The notes: generated by a model not told the origin, from the letters alone. Shown: positions 1-12,179, counted from the stretch's first letter. The stretch is DNA of 64,000 nt from Aphidius gifuensis (GCF_014905175.1 NC_057793.1:13914369-13978368), one strand, 5' to 3'. Made by a program: numbers and translations.

Positions 1-217
1 CGATCCCCGGTCAGAGTGTGAAAAAAAAAAAAAAACAAAAACAAAACAAAAGCTTCTGCGTTAATAATACAACAGAAAAAAAATTGACAAATTTGTAAAA
101 TATTTTTTTAATCAAATATATTTTTGACTATACAACATAGTACTTTTTATTTTAAACATGGCCATTTTTACGATTGAGTATTATGATACTTACTACGTCT
201 GATTAAAATTCTCAAAC

Positions 218-435
218 ATAGGGATCTGACCTATTCACCATGGCATCTGGTGGCGCACAGTGAACTATTTCCAGACCATTGAAACTACATTGAAAAATTT
301 TATATGGTATAGTTTGTTGACGATAGCATACTATAGTAAAATGGTCTGGAATGCGCCATGTTGCCTCACAGTAAGCCTTTACACAATAAATGTGTGCGTG
401 AGCATCCAAACTCCGCCCATAGGTCAGATCCCTAT
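218..435. repeat. Foldback MITE, family A
   Basis: The ends are inverted copies of ATAGGGATCTGACCTAT. The left side continues with CACCATGGCATCTGGTGG and the right side carries GGAATGCGCCATGTTG, as in a second copy at 17776-18360. The left flank is CA and the right flank TA, which may be a decayed TA target site. It holds no credible gene; reading frames over it on both strands are chance ORFs. Confidence 0.7.
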
Positions 436-566
436 AGTAAAACTCACTGTTTACACGATAAATGTTGCTAAATTTCCCAAAACATCCACCAGTGTTATAA
501 AACATAGTAAAATCCAGTGTTTTTTTTTAGTAAAACCTAATATTTTTTTCTCTCCGTGTAGTATAT
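436..566. repeat. Right arm of a TAGTAAAA-word element
   Basis: The segment repeats AGTAAAA-type words and closes with TTTTCTCTCCGTGTAG. It aligns by eye with the right arm of the element at 19105-19710 (CCACCAGT...ATGGAACA...GTAAAAC...CATGTAG). The left arm is replaced by the family A MITE. Confidence 0.5.
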
Positions 567-934
567 ACAAAAATAGATAATTTGACACATGGGCTTCTGA
601 GCCGGAAAATAAAATTCCACGCCTTCACATTGAAATACCACTAGAGAAGTGATCTTCAATTTTATTGCTTTGAGAATATTCATGTTCTTTCTGAAGAACA
701 ATTGTCATTATGTTCAATATACATAAAGAAATGCATAGACAAAAGCATGCCTTTGGAATCAATAAAAAATAAATCACATGCTAAGGTCTTTGAAAAACGC
801 ATGAGGCAAGAGGAAATCGGTACTAAAACTAAAATGTACAAAATTTAGAAAACTACAACACAATAGGCGAGGGACTATTCATTGGTGTAGTAGCTTGTAG
901 TAAAGGCGTAGTCACGTGTAACAAAAAAAGTCAC
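567..934. other. No gene seen; AT-rich sequence
   Basis: No coding signal, RNA gene or clear repeat boundary is recognised here. Confidence 0.5.
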
Positions 935-1232
935 GTAACAAAAAAAAAACCTAGTTTTTTTTACAAAAAAAAGCGTCAAGTATTCGAAATCGTTTAGTAT
1001 TTTATTTTTTAATACAAAAAGATGTGGTACCAAAAAAAAGTCAAGAATATTAAACCAGGTGGGGTCAAGTTTAAAATTTTGTCAACAGTTAAGACTTCAT
1101 TATATGCATAAAAAATATATTTAATTCTTGACTCTTTTTGGTACCACATCTTTTTGTATTAAAAAAATAAAATAGCTAAACGATTTCGAATACTTGACGC
1201 TTCTTTTTGTAAAAAAAACTAGGTTTTTTTAC
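935..1232. repeat. Foldback element, AAACCTAG ends
   Basis: Arms of about 110 bp are near-perfect inverted copies, running from the poly-A/CCTAG end through GCGTCAAGTATTCGAAATCG and AAAGATGTGGTACC. The loop contains GGGGTCAAG and TTGTCAACAGTTAAGAC. A decayed relative lies at 18855-19010. Confidence 0.75.
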
Positions 1233-1285
1233 GGAGGCTAGAAGCCATAGGCTGAGCCACAGTCTTGAATTCATCGGCGAAAAAA

Positions 1286-1352
1286 TGGTCGACATGATAG
1301 TGCATTGGACTTCCACGTGAGAGGCCCCGGATCGATCCCGCGTCGCGTCCCT
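1286..1352 (+). repeat. tRNA-like (Pol III A/B box) module
   Basis: An A-box-like TGGTCGACATGATAGTGC is followed about 30 bp later by a B-box-like GGATCGATCCC (1329-1339). The same module occurs at 26633-26695 with the same downstream AT-rich body. I see no cloverleaf that would make it a working tRNA; a SINE-type promoter module is more likely. Confidence 0.55.
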
Positions 1353-1481
1353 AGTTTTTCGTTTAATTATTATCGTTTAATAGAATTGTCTGAATTAAAA
1401 AATAACAATGTCGAAATTATTAAATTAACAATAATAATAGATTAACCATAATAATTTATTTATATTTTTTTTAAAATTGTT

Positions 1482-1724
1482 TTTGGAAGCTTGAGTCAAG
1501 CCCGAGGCACAAGCCTTGGCACAAGGCTGGAATACGAGTCTTGACACGAGGCTGGGACACGAGCCTTGGCACAAGGCTTGTCATCAAGCTTGTAACATAG
1601 GCACATTTCCAATCACTTAACAACCTTGGCACAAGCTTGTAGCACAAGCTAGACACAAGCATGTGAGCTTTGTGCACAAGCTTGTGCCAGGCCTGGCACA
1701 ATCGTTTACTCCTACCTGGGAATC
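1482..1724. repeat. CAAGCC-word array, right arm of element
   Basis: Dense alternating CAAGCC/GGCTTG words (for example GGCACAAGCCTTGGCACAAG) end in TCCTACCTGGGA, the same terminus as the complete element at 25797-27022. This is a truncated copy with the left arm missing. The reading frame 1471-1701 on the minus strand is a by-product of the array. Confidence 0.65.
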
Positions 1725-3189
1725 AAGGGACTTCGTACTAGGCTCAAAATAAGCGCATTAAAAAACTCTATCGCCCGCGTAATAGGTTTTTTGTTCTATT
1801 GATAATAGTTTTTGATGATAAAACAAAAATGTAAATTTTGAAAAAATTTTTCTTCTTACTTAAGAAATCGGGCTGTCTAAACTATCCATCAGAAAGTATT
1901 TATCACCAAAGGTTTTTTGTACGCAAATCTTCTCTGTTTCATATTTCATTATTCTCAAATTATTATTTATGTAACTTAAATTATATACGTTTTTATGTGA
2001 AAATTTTACAAGTTATAAAAACGGCGCAATGAATAACTCAACGCAAAATCATAGTAGAGACTTCGTATTAGGCTCATATTACTCGCCTCAAAAAACTCTA
2101 TCGCCCGCTTTGCGAAATTTCTTTCCATTTATAATATTTTTTGAGAAAAAAGAAAAAAACTATAAAATTGAAAAAAAAAATTCTGATATTTAATTTTTTT
2201 TATCGAAAACCGTTATTGAGAGAAAAAAAAAACCCTAATGCCGTCACTAGATTTTTTTGAGACGCATAATATGAGCCTAATACGAACTCCCTATCTTGAT
2301 TATAACAAAAGTTATGGCTCGCCGAAAAAAAACTGAAAAACGGCGCAATGAATAACTCAACGTGAAATCAAAAGAGAGACTTCGTATCAAAAAACTCTAT
2401 CGCCCGCATAATGGGTTTTTTCCCCTATCTATAATAGTTTTTGAGAAAAAAAAAAAAAACTTCAAAATTTAACAAAAAAATTCGGATATTCAATTTTTTT
2501 GCTCGAAAACCGTTGTTGAGAGAAAAAAAAACCCAATGCCGTCACTAGATTTTTTTAAGGCGCATAATATGAGCCTAATACAAAATCTCTATCTTGATTA
2601 TAACAAAAGTTATGGCTCGTCGAAAAAAAAATCAAGAAAACGGACAAAAAATGGCATCATAGAGTTGAAATAAAATGTTTATAAGGCTCGAAAAAAAGGT
2701 TCAAAAAACTCTATTGCCAGTTTTTTTGTAAATCCAATATTAATTGTAAATTTGTAAACGACCGATTGAATTATTTGTAAAAGTAACAAAAATATAATTG
2801 AATCTTTATCATTTTTCTTGATCAATTAAACATATCTGAAACTATGAAAAATAAAGTCCCTTTTTTTCTAGCATATGGGTCTTTTCTAACATATGGATCT
2901 ATCTTACGGGAAATTTCGTTTTATTGATCATCTAAATATTCAACTAAAATTCAAATATCTTTTTTTTAAATATGAATAATGTTTTCGTTAATTAACGATT
3001 AAAATATGTCTAAGCAATAAAACTAACAATGGCTTCAGCCGGAGTATTGAAAATTTTTAATTTTCAACGGGTAACGCGGGCCACATGCCCCAACAAATGT
3101 CACCATGTCTTTTTTTGTTATGATATCACATCATTTTGTGAAGTTTTAATAATAATATATTTTTTTTATATACGTTGACGAAGTAATTT

Positions 3190-3265
3190 AGCATAGGGAG
3201 CTGTTGAAGCATACGCAATGGAGCAAGCCAGTGCACAAAGTCACATGTTGTTTTTGTTTATTTTT
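3190..3265. mobile_element. P-like element terminal fragment
   Basis: GCATAGG..CTGTTGAAGCA..AATGGAGCAAGCCAGT..GTCACATGTTG matches the sub-terminal repeat of the P-like element at 52150-53531. The outermost CATGGAGGTGAATAA is missing, so this is a decayed end. Confidence 0.5.
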
Positions 3266-3394
3266 TTTCCATCAAGTTCAATGAGTTTTTTTTTTTTTTG
3301 CATTTATATATATACAATTAATTACAGTTGAATTAATTCATTGATTGATGTTAATTTTTGAGTTTAAATTATTTTTTTAATTTTCAATTAATAA

Positions 3395-4115
3395 TTATTT
3401 TAATTTTCTAATAAAATGTAGGCTTAATGTCAACGATTTGTTGATGTAACATCTGGAAAATCTAAATGTCGTATTTTTATCGTCATCGTCATCATCATCT
3501 TCATTTTTAGGGCAGTTGAATGTTGAGTTTAGAAATAGTTTTAAATGAATACTGCCATTAATGTCTTGATTTTCTTCTAAGTAATATGAGTCCGAATATG
3601 TTGTTACAATGTAGCTTAAATATTTGGGCAAATCAGCATCATGTGTAGCATTAGCATTTAATGATTTTCTGTTATTAACTGATGGTGTTGATAATGCACT
3701 TTTTAATTCACTTGATGTGAATGTTTTATTATTTTTTTTTTTCATAAACTATTTAATGATTCCGTAAATGTCTCATTATTTTCTATTGACATATTATTTG
3801 ATAAACATGTATCGACAATTTTGCTATATTTTGTTGATGAAACATCAACTCGTTCAGTAAATGTGGCATTATTTTTTTTTTGAAAATGAAGTCAAGGTCT
3901 CAAATTTTCACCATTAAAAACATTCAATGATTCAGTAAAAGTATTATTATTTTTTTTACACAATACATTTAACGATTTAGACGTAAAAGTATAATTTGTA
4001 TATTAGTAAGAGTGTTACTGTGAAAACTATTGTCAATTTCATCATTTGAATTATCCAAGTAATCTTTTGAAGATAGATTACTTCCAGAAACTTCCAGAAT
4101 TCTATTATTGACTTT
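3395..4115 (-). pseudogene. Degenerate repetitive reading frame
   Basis: I do not recognise a family. On the minus strand an open stretch (3745-3395, 116 codons, ending in an acidic run of seven Asp) is preceded, through several stops and frame changes, by more coding-like sequence back to about 4115. A motif of the form KKNN-TFTES-L recurs at least four times (KKNNNTFTESL, KKNNATFTERV, ENNETFTESL, KKNNKTFTSSEL), which suggests a once-translated repetitive protein. It lies just inside a P-like terminal fragment (3190-3265) and might be its decayed cargo, but no THAP motif is visible. Confidence 0.35.
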
Positions 4116-4265
4116 CATTCAAATATAAAAAATTTTAATTTTATCAACTCTTTGTTCATATTTGTATGAGAAAGAAAGATAAAATCGGGTATAAAACAGC
4201 AAAGTAAAAGAATTTAGAATAGTCATGTTCTTATGTATATTTTAATGAATTTCTATCATAAGAAT

Positions 4266-4333
4266 TCTGGCTTCGAGGTAAAGTGCTTGCTTCACACCCA
4301 GTAAGACCGGGGTTCAAATCCCGACGAAAGATT
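4266..4333 (+). repeat. tRNA-like module (SINE-type)
   Basis: An A-box-like GGCTTCGAGGTAAAGTGC precedes a strong B box GGTTCAAATCC at 4311-4321. The 5' and 3' arms do not pair convincingly as an acceptor stem, so a working tRNA is unlikely. A TTTATAAAATTT word array follows. Confidence 0.5.
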
Positions 4334-4374
4334 TATTTTTTGTTTTTTTTTAAATTTTTAAAATAAATCAACTC

Positions 4375-4492
4375 ACGGGGGGGTTCGAAAATCTTTATAA
4401 AATTTTTATAAAAATTTTATAAAAACTTCTTAACAAAATTGCCCAAATTTTATAAAAATTTTATAAAATATTTCCGTGTGGGTTATTATAGT
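4375..4492. repeat. TTTTATAAAA word array
   Basis: Between CACGGGGGGG and CCGTGTGGG the sequence is largely overlapping TTTTATAAAATTTTTATAAA words. It lies directly downstream of a tRNA-like module and fits the arm of a word-iterating element. Confidence 0.45.
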
Positions 4493-4499
4493 GGTGTGG

Positions 4500-5128
4500 A
4501 TAAATAAAATAATAACTTATATGTAAATAAACTTGATCTATAAAACTATCAATTGTAAAAAAATATCAAATAAAAACAAAACATAAATTTTCGATTCATG
4601 TCCCCAAAAAGCCTCAATTTTCAATTACCTGTTTATTAATTATACCTTTATTGATCAAAAGACGTGAAATATCCAAAAAAATGTCAAACTCTTGAAGTAT
4701 ATAGTTGAATCTTTTTCTAGATACACAAAAAAAAAAAAAAATTAGGCGCTATTTCGATTCGTGTTAATAATATTATAATAAAAACCTCGTAATTTTTCTT
4801 TTTTTTTATTCCAGCAAATTATTCAAGTTCATACTTCAAAAGTTTGACATTTTTTTTTGATATTTGATGTCTTTTGATTAATAATGGGATAATGAATAAA
4901 CAGGTAATTAAAAATTTTTTTTTCAAACAAATAATTAAAAAGATATTGAATAAATTAAAAATGATGACGTCTTGGACCACCGACTTAAAATACTTACTAC
5001 CCGGTAAGCTCATTCGCGTTTTTTAAAAATTGAGGTGAGACTCTGCCGAGTCTCTTGATAACAAAAAAACATTCAAAATCGGGAATAAAGTTTCAAACCT
5101 ACACGTAGGGGATATCAACGACAAAATT
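4500..5128. other. No gene seen; AT-rich, weak inverted repeats
   Basis: Two stretches (4617-4695 and 4837-4910) are diverged inverted copies containing AATTACCTGTTTATT and ATATCAAAAAA. The minus-strand ORF at 4819-5013 lies in one arm and is not credible as a gene. Confidence 0.4.
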
Positions 5129-6066
5129 ACCCGAGTAGAAATTTAGTTCAGGATATGGTCAAAACTTGATCAGGCAACTTGAATTAAGATCAAGTTTTGA
5201 TCAGACAACTTGATCAAGAATTGATCAAAACGTAACGCAAAAATGGATCAAGGTACCTGGTCAAGTCTTGATCAAGCTACCCGTTCAAGAATTTATCAGA
5301 ACGTAACGAAAAAATGGATCAAGGCTTGATCAAGATTTTTGATCAAAGAGTGATCAAGAAACAATATCAAAAAATGATAAAAAAAAATTATTTAACAAAT
5401 CACTTTTTTTTTTTTTTTTAATCAGCTAATTACTTATTATTCCTGGGATTGAGTTAGAGATAGATGTGCTGAAATGAAAGACAAAGAATATAATTAAGTC
5501 TAATTTGCGCAACTAGACGGGATCGAAGCTACGAACAACAGATTACTATTCTAAACGCACGCTTTAGCTACTCGGCTACCGGACGATCGATGAAATGTAT
5601 AGTTTTTTAATCCTTATATTTTACATTCACTCATAAGAGACAAAAAAAAAAAAAATGATAGATTCAGACGAAGATTAATAATTGGAAAAAAAATAATTGT
5701 GCAATATAATAATTATTCCTAAATAATTATTTTTGAATATATATTTTAATTAATAAAATACGAAATAATTTTTTTTGTATTTATTGGTTAATTCGTAATA
5801 AAAAATTATGGATAGATATTGGAATGAATTATTTAATAGAAGAAATATTATACAGCGCTATCATCAGCTCTACATTTTAAATATGATAAGACTAAGAAAA
5901 TGTTGATCATAATTTGACCAGGTTCACTTGATCAAAATGTGATCAAAATACTTGATGCTATCTTAAACAGAAAAAATTGTTTTAAAAAAATATTTATTTG
6001 AAATCATCCAACTTGATGATTTATTGATCAAGATTTGACCAGGTTCACTTGATCAAGATTTCTTTG
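5129..6066. repeat. Word-iterating element, word CTTGATCAAG
   Basis: It opens with ACCCGAGTAGAAATTT. The left arm (5129-5365) and right arm (5905-6066) are packed with TTGATCA/GATCAAG words. The centre (about 5370-5900) lacks the word and holds a minus-strand tRNA-like module. The opening resembles the reverse complement of the end of the CCTGATCAGG element near 24595. The right boundary is uncertain. Confidence 0.6.
5519..5583 (-). repeat. tRNA-like module in element centre
   Basis: On the minus strand GGTAGCCGAGTAGCTAAAGC (A-box-like) precedes GCTTCGATCCC (B-box-like, 5519-5529). Spacing is near that of a tRNA, but stem pairing is not convincing. Confidence 0.5.
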
Positions 6067-6339
6067 TAAGATCTTTTTGTAGTTTTAATTATAATAGATT
6101 TTTTATTATACGTTGACGAATTAATTTATTGTTTAATAGGTTGCAATAAGGAAAACAGTTTTGATAGTTATAAAGGCTTTTGAAAATGATTTACTTTATT
6201 TTTTCGAGAAAAGAGGGCACTTTCAACTATCATCCATCTAATCCGATACAGCATCATACGTATAATAACCGAATAATAGTCGAGTCACCCATCACTATCT
6301 GCATATATTCGGGGCCTCGTATCTTGAGTTTCCTATTTT

Positions 6340-7112
6340 CCCGAGATGAAATTTTGTCTCTAAAAACAGCCTCTGAAAACTGTCTCTATAGTGGCTAAAT
6401 TAGCTGCTGCAAGCCTCTCGATTAGAGACAATATTTGTCTCCGACAAATTCTAAAATATTATCTGCGTGACTCTGATAGAGAGATGATTGCTTCTGCAAT
6501 CGAGTCTCTATTTTAGATTTAGCCCTGGCCAGTGGTCACTTTGTTAGACTATAAAAAAGATAACTATGTATAGTTAAGCACTATGCTTGGTCTATAACTG
6601 ATTATTAAATATTAATATAAATTTAAAAAAAAAAACAAAACTTGACATCAATTATTTAGACTTGATTTTATTAATACTATATGACGACAAGACTGATTCA
6701 ATGGATGATAGAAAGAATTACACAAAAAACGTGACCTAAATTATTTACTTCTAGTCGGACGCGAACTCTCAACCTTTCGATTAATACAAACAAGGGCCTT
6801 AACACACTCAGCTATTTCAACTTTAGGTGACACGGATGTTTAATTTGTATTTAGCTTATATAGTTCTTCTCTCTCATTCGTCTCTGAGAGGCTCTGGGAT
6901 TTTAAAAGTTAAAGTCGTTGCTACCTTGCCCGAGAAATTTGCCTCTACGAGTCTCTGTAATTTGTAACTTTGAAAAAAAATTATTTATTTTCAAAGTTAA
7001 AAATCGTAGATACTTTCAGAGACAGATTAGAGATTTTTCAGAGATTGCCAGAGATTACAGAGACATCTCTCTCTGTTCTAGAGTCTTGCAAAAATCAATG
7101 TCTCTGAAAAAA
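6340..7112. repeat. Word-iterating element, word GAGACTCTG
   Basis: It opens with CCCGAGATGAAATTTTGTC. Left (6340-6520) and right (6870-7112) arms are full of GAGACA, GTCTCT and CTCTGA words. The centre lacks them and holds a minus-strand tRNA-like module. A short relative with the opening ACCCAAGATGAAATTTT begins at 7661. Confidence 0.55.
6758..6820 (-). repeat. tRNA-like module in element centre
   Basis: On the minus strand AATAGCTGAGTGTGTTAAGG (A-box-like) precedes AGTTCGCGTCC (B-box-like, 6758-6768). The sequence differs from the tRNA-like modules at 1286, 4266 and 5519. Confidence 0.5.
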
Positions 7113-7131
7113 ATTTTTTTATATCATGTAT

Positions 7132-8197
7132 AAACAAAAAGAAACAATAAATTGACCTGCCAAGCTATAGCTACGGGGATGAATAAACGCTACGATGAAC
7201 TCACACTTACCTCGTCACGCTCACTTTTTTTGGCATAACAGTTTACCTAATTTATATATATCTAAAATGATCTATAAATTTTTTCAAAATTTGATTTGAC
7301 GTAAGAGGTGACTTATGATTTAGTACAACTCATATAGTTTGCATGCGATTAATATTTCTATGATCAAAATGTTGCTATATGGATAGATTGCCGGCTATCG
7401 AAAAAGTTTGAATTTAGCAAGCCAATGAGAACTTCACTAAAAGGCTCTTTCAAGTGTATTTTTTTGATCCATGACGTATAGACTAAAAAAACGAAAAATA
7501 GGATATGTATTGCGCCTAGTATAAATATAGTGTTGAAACGGCCAGGACACACCTTAGAATACATTCGCCTTTCACTATCTTATTAAGTTAAATACAGTCG
7601 ATATAATTTATAATTTGTTCTATATACGTATGGGGCAGGTCATCAAGAAACACCCTCTTGACCCAAGATGAAATTTTCGGGTCTCTGAAGGAATCAGTCT
7701 GTAGCAATCTAAATCTATCTGAGTCCCTGGAAACATCCGGGTTATCGTTATGTGTGTTTTACAAGATGAAGCATCTTTGAGCGTCTTTGGAAATTATAAT
7801 TTTGACGTTAAGGTTGCATGTAAATCGCAGAGTAGAATAAATTTGAGCTTCTAATAAGGCGCGCATCTGGTCATGTTATACAAAAAATAAATTGGTGCTT
7901 TTAATTGGAAAAATCTCCATTATAGTATTATGATTATATTATAATACTGGTATACCTCTTCTTCTATAGAATAAACATATATATATATTATAATTTATTA
8001 TAATAAATATAATATTACCATGATAATACACAGAAATTTTTTGGATAAATTCATATTAATTCATCTATCTTGACAATAGAATTAGAGTTCTTGGCAAAAA
8101 AACTGTTTGAAATATAAAAAAAAAACATTGTTCAAAAGATGGAAAAAAAAAAAAAACATAAAAATCCTGATTTTCAAACAATTCCAATACTTTTCCA
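7132..8197. other. No gene seen; AT-rich sequence
   Basis: AT-rich sequence with a short word-element start at 7661 (ACCCAAGATGAAATTTT) and AT dinucleotide runs near 7978. The ORF 7364-7564 on the minus strand has no supporting features. Confidence 0.4.
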
Positions 8198-8300
8198 GGT
8201 AGGAATTGACGACAAGCCTGGGTGAGGTCTGATTACCTTGCCTGGATAAAGCCTGTAATGTTCACGATGTATTTGTTGGTGTCAGGCTTGTATCCAAGCA
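8198..8300. repeat. Fragment of CAAGCC-word element end
   Basis: CCAGGTAGGAATTGACGACA..AGCCTGGG..TGATTACC..GTTCACGATGTATTT matches, in reverse complement, the right end of the element at 25797-27022. Confidence 0.6.
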
Positions 8301-8590
8301 CTGCAAAAAAAAATTTTTTTTAAATATAATTAATGTATTACGTAGGTGGGATAATAGCTCTCCAATAGCTCTCCAATAGACCTAGACATTTCATATTATA
8401 ACCAAAAGGAGCGTATTTTCAATATCTACAATCTATATATCTTAATTTTTTTGTTGAATCACAATATCAGAGCCAATAAATATGCACACAAACGTATTTT
8501 GTTACCACTACTATCTCACTCTAAACGTTTGATTGCCAGTGAAATTGTACTTTTTTTTATTTTTAGGCAATGATTGTTTAACTTTCTAGC

Positions 8591-10438
8591 CAGTGCCGTA
8601 ACAAGGGGTGGGCAAAAGGGGCAACTGCCCAGGGCGAAGTGTAAAGGGGGGCGCACTTAGAAGCGCGTCACAAGAAAAAAAATATTCTTTTTTAAACAAT
8701 TTAAAAAAAAATTATATTTTCAGGAAAGAAATTGACTACTGTCATTTATGATCATTCAGATATTACATAAACATGATTGTCTTTCTAAATTTTGAAGTTA
8801 ATTGTCCTCATTATTGTCATTTGTCGTTTAGAGACAATCGTGCTAAAGCAATATTAAAAATGCAAAATAAAACGTAAAATAAAAAATATACTTAATAATT
8901 TGAATTGAAATTTTTTTTTGTTTCTTCTGACAACGGCCAAGACACGATCCTCTATACTCTAAAATTCTACCTAATTCTACCTATCACTAACATGGTACTA
9001 TAACCGACTTAACCACTAACGCAGGTTAACATGGACCGATTTTTATTCTGCTTGTATTGACTATATATGCCAAAGGTTATTCTTTTTTTAATTGACATAA
9101 ATTGAGATGATTATGGCAAATGGCTGAGAAATTAATTCAGATTACGAATTTATTTATCTGGTCACATCCTTTTCTTAGCAACATTTGCCATAATTAATTA
9201 ATAAAAAAGCTATTGCCAAATATTGCTGAGGAAAGAATGTATCACCAAATATATTATTTCCTAGTCTAAATGAATTCTTTAGCTATTTTAGACAATAATT
9301 TCAATTTATGATAGGAGATATTGCCATGGTAGAAATACTACAGGTATGGCAGTGCGCAGCCTGGTTTGGCCGCTGTTAATCGACCAATCAAAAGGTCGCC
9401 TTCTCGCCACAAAAATGGAAGACTTTATGCGCGCGCGATACAAATTTGTTAAGAAAATTTTCAAGTTTTTTTTAAATTTTTCAAAAGTTATCATATTTAT
9501 TCAACTAGATTTGGTATATTTTATAATGATTCACATACATCAATGATAAAAATTAATTATTTATATTAAATAAATGAATCCAAGTATAATAAATACAACA
9601 CAACCTCTATTGTTTGTGGCATCAAAAAAAACAACAACAATGAAAATATTATAATTTATTTGTTAAACTGTCTTGGTTTTTTTATTTTTTTTAAACATGC
9701 TCCACATATATTTATTAGTATTTACAACAATATAAAAAATAGTTGTCAAAACAGTATGTTAGAGAGAGAGGATCTTATAATAGAGATTGCGTGTTAGAAA
9801 GAAAAGCAAAACAGCTCGATGGCGCGTTCTTGATTGGTTAAAAATAATGCGCAGAACGCGACGAAAAAAGCATGGACTACTGCCATACCTGTAGTACTTC
9901 TACCATGGATATTGCTAAGGAATTAATTTAGACTAGGAATTAATATATTTGGTTACATACTTTCCCTAGATACATTTGCCATAATTAATTAATCAAAAAG
10001 CTATTGGTGACTGTTGCTAAAGATTGGATGTAACCAAATAAATTATTTCATTATCTAGATCAATTTCTCTGCAATGGTTTCTATAATACAATAGAATCAT
10101 TGTGCCAAATTGATTGTATCTTCAATAGACTTCGATGACATCATAGATGAATTTTCCAGCGACAACGCCAGAAGACAAAAACTGTTTTGATTTTCTAATG
10201 ATCTATTCTTCATCTATCGGTATTACTTTTAAAATATTTTGTCTTCTATATTAATATCCACAACAATTTTTATTTAAAAAATAAAATAATTTCAGTATAT
10301 TCTGGCGGTTTTGCTTGTTATATATATTATTGTTAAATACACCTAACAAATGAATTCTTTTTTATATATTATATCGATAAAAATAGGGCGCAAAATATAA
10401 TTTTGCCCAGGGCGCAAAAATTCCTTGTTACGGCACTG
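8591..10438. mobile_element. hAT-like element, 8-bp target duplication
   Basis: The ends are inverted CAGTGCCGTAACAAGG, and the element is flanked on both sides by TTTCTAGC (8583-8590, 10439-10446). The CAGTG start and 8-bp duplication are hallmarks of the hAT superfamily. Sub-terminal GGGCAACTGCCCAGGGCG is mirrored at the right end. No transposase is seen; internal space is taken by another foldback (9105-10080) and the 9325-9907 insertion. Confidence 0.85.
9325..9907. mobile_element. MITE with CATGGTAGAA ends
   Basis: Terminal inverted repeat CATGGTAGAAATACTACAGG is followed by TATGGCAGT; the target duplication is GATATTGC (9317-9324, 9908-9915). Near-identical copies lie at 38758-39374 and form the shell of 36251-39950. 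The overlapping ORFs at 9306-9546 on both strands belong to the repeat. Confidence 0.85.
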
Positions 10439-10640
10439 TTTCTAGCTGTAAACCCAAAAATTTATTGTTTCTATAATTTTGCTAAGATTGTGAAGTTTTA
10501 GAAAAGTAGTTTTTTATTTAACTGTAGGCACAAGAAGTACATTTTTACTCGCTTCCATTATCGTACACGTTAAAAATTGTTGACTTTCAACATTATTAAC
10601 TTTTTTACTAACTGGAACAGACCTCTGAGATTTTAACATA

Positions 10641-11418
10641 CATCGGGAAAAAACCTTCCCGCTGCAGGTACGGTACGTTCCTGTTGCCGTAGCAGTAAAG
10701 TAGACTGCGAAGCGCTGTACTGCTGCTGCAGCCGAACATTTTACTGTCGATGAGTTCAGGCGTATTAGCAGTACTAAGAATAGTTGTATGACACGTAAAG
10801 ACTCATTCGATAAATTTAATGATGTATATATGTATATTATTAATATTAATTATTAATAAATATAATTATATATTACTATTATTATTGAATATGAATTGAT
10901 TTTTAAATCTTGTATATTATAAAAAAATATGAATAAAGAATATGAAAAAGATATATTTTATTTGAATATAGAATTAAAAAAAAAAAAAAATTACATTTTT
11001 AATTTACCGTGTAATAAAAATAAATTAACTTATTGAATAAACGAAGAAATTGCATTAACTATAATGATAGCATAAAAATAATATTACATGGTAAATTAAA
11101 AAATTTAATTTTTAACGTGAAAAAAAATTTTCAAATTTAACATTAAAAGAAATGTTTAATTGAACATTTAAAAAATTCTAAATTTTAATCCTAACCTATA
11201 AGTGATGTCAAAGTCGTAAACCGTATATGACCGCGCATACAGATGTGCGCATTCAGTTGCCACGGCAGTGCTTTGTACTGCTCTCACAGCAGTACAGTTT
11301 ACCGAGAATATACGGGTGCTAACTGTGAATTTACATGGACATCCTGCTACTGTAGCTGTCTACCATTACCGGTACCATAGACCGTGCCTGCAGCGGGAAC
11401 GTTTTCTTCAGTGTAAGA
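10641..11418. repeat. GC-richer foldback element
   Basis: The ends are imperfect inverted copies around CCCGCTGCAGGTACGGTAC (left) and the CGTGCCTGCAGCGGGAACG region (right). Sub-terminal CAGTACTG/GCAGTACAG words recur. The interior is AT-rich with no credible frame. Confidence 0.55.
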
Positions 11419-11821
11419 TGGATCTATATTTCATAAATCTATTCTAAAAATTATTTTAAAAACTTAGGCACAATCGAGTGCCCTTAATTTTTCCATTTTT
11501 TAAAAAATTTTTTTATAAAACTAATTTTATATAATTTTTATAAAATTTTTCCGTAAGGAATCAAATCGATAAATGCCATTTGTTCTGCTATTTTACAGTA
11601 ATTGTCTATAGATACAAAACTGCACAGCAAATATTACAGTAGTAGTATAGTAAAAATCATAGCCGACGTCATTTCGGCGACTAATTCCAACTTATTATAA
11701 TAATAATTATTAAAGTGAAACTTTTTTACGCAGGGTAGTGAAAAAAAAAACAGTGTGTCGGCCATGTAACGCTCGGCGCAAGCGAACGCTCGGACCGAGC
11801 AAGCGTTTGCCCATATAACTA

Positions 11822-11893
11822 ATGAGAGTGAGTGAGTGAGTGAGTGGCCACGAGCGAGAAAAGAGATGAGTGTGTCTGTGTGTGTGTGTGTGC
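11822..11893. repeat. GAGT and GT microsatellites
   Basis: A GAGT tetranucleotide run (about 11826-11846) and a TG run (about 11874-11892) flank a unique stretch. The two overlapping minus-strand ORFs here translate the repeats. Confidence 0.8.
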
Positions 11894-11929
11894 GTTGCCA
11901 ATAAGGTAGCTGATCGGTTTGCAGCGTTA

Positions 11930-12145
11930 TTATAAATATGATAAATACCATTAATATTATAACTAATATTATATTGATATTATCATTCTTCATAATATTA
12001 TTGAAATTATTATTATTTAAAATATCATTGATATCTATAAATATAGTATGAATAAAAATAAAAACAATAATTTCGATAATATCATCGATAATATTAATAT
12101 CAATATAATATTAGTAATAATATCAATGGTATAAATCCTATTAAA

Positions 12146-12179
<34 letters not shown>

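Larger units (their letters stand above)
1233..3115 (+). repeat. Composite copy of long repeat family R
   Basis: It starts GGAGGCTAGAAGCCATAGGC and ends with the GC-rich stem-loop region around 3068-3108 (GGGTAACGCGGGCC...GCCCCAAC). Internally it repeats about every 320 bp the phrases GAGACTTCGTATTAGGCTC and AAAACTCTATCGCCCGC. Sister copies are 57170-58550 and 63601-64000. This copy is interrupted at about 1284-1735 by a tRNA-like/CAAGCC element. The reading frame 1838-2032 recurs in the 63601 copy but is AT-rich and low in complexity, so I do not call it a gene. Confidence 0.65.

Noticed and set aside
1471..1701. Minus-strand ORF of 76 codons
   Set aside because: It translates the CAAGCC word array; composition follows the repeat.
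1838..2032. Plus-strand ORF with a similar ORF at 63796-63987
   Set aside because: Both lie at the same place in repeat family R; AT-rich Phe/Ser/Lys composition and no start context or domain.
4266..4333. Possible true tRNA gene
   Set aside because: A and B boxes are good, but acceptor and anticodon stems do not pair convincingly; treated as SINE-like.
11634..11993. Overlapping minus-strand ORFs
   Set aside because: They run through GAGT/TG microsatellites and show no conserved features.
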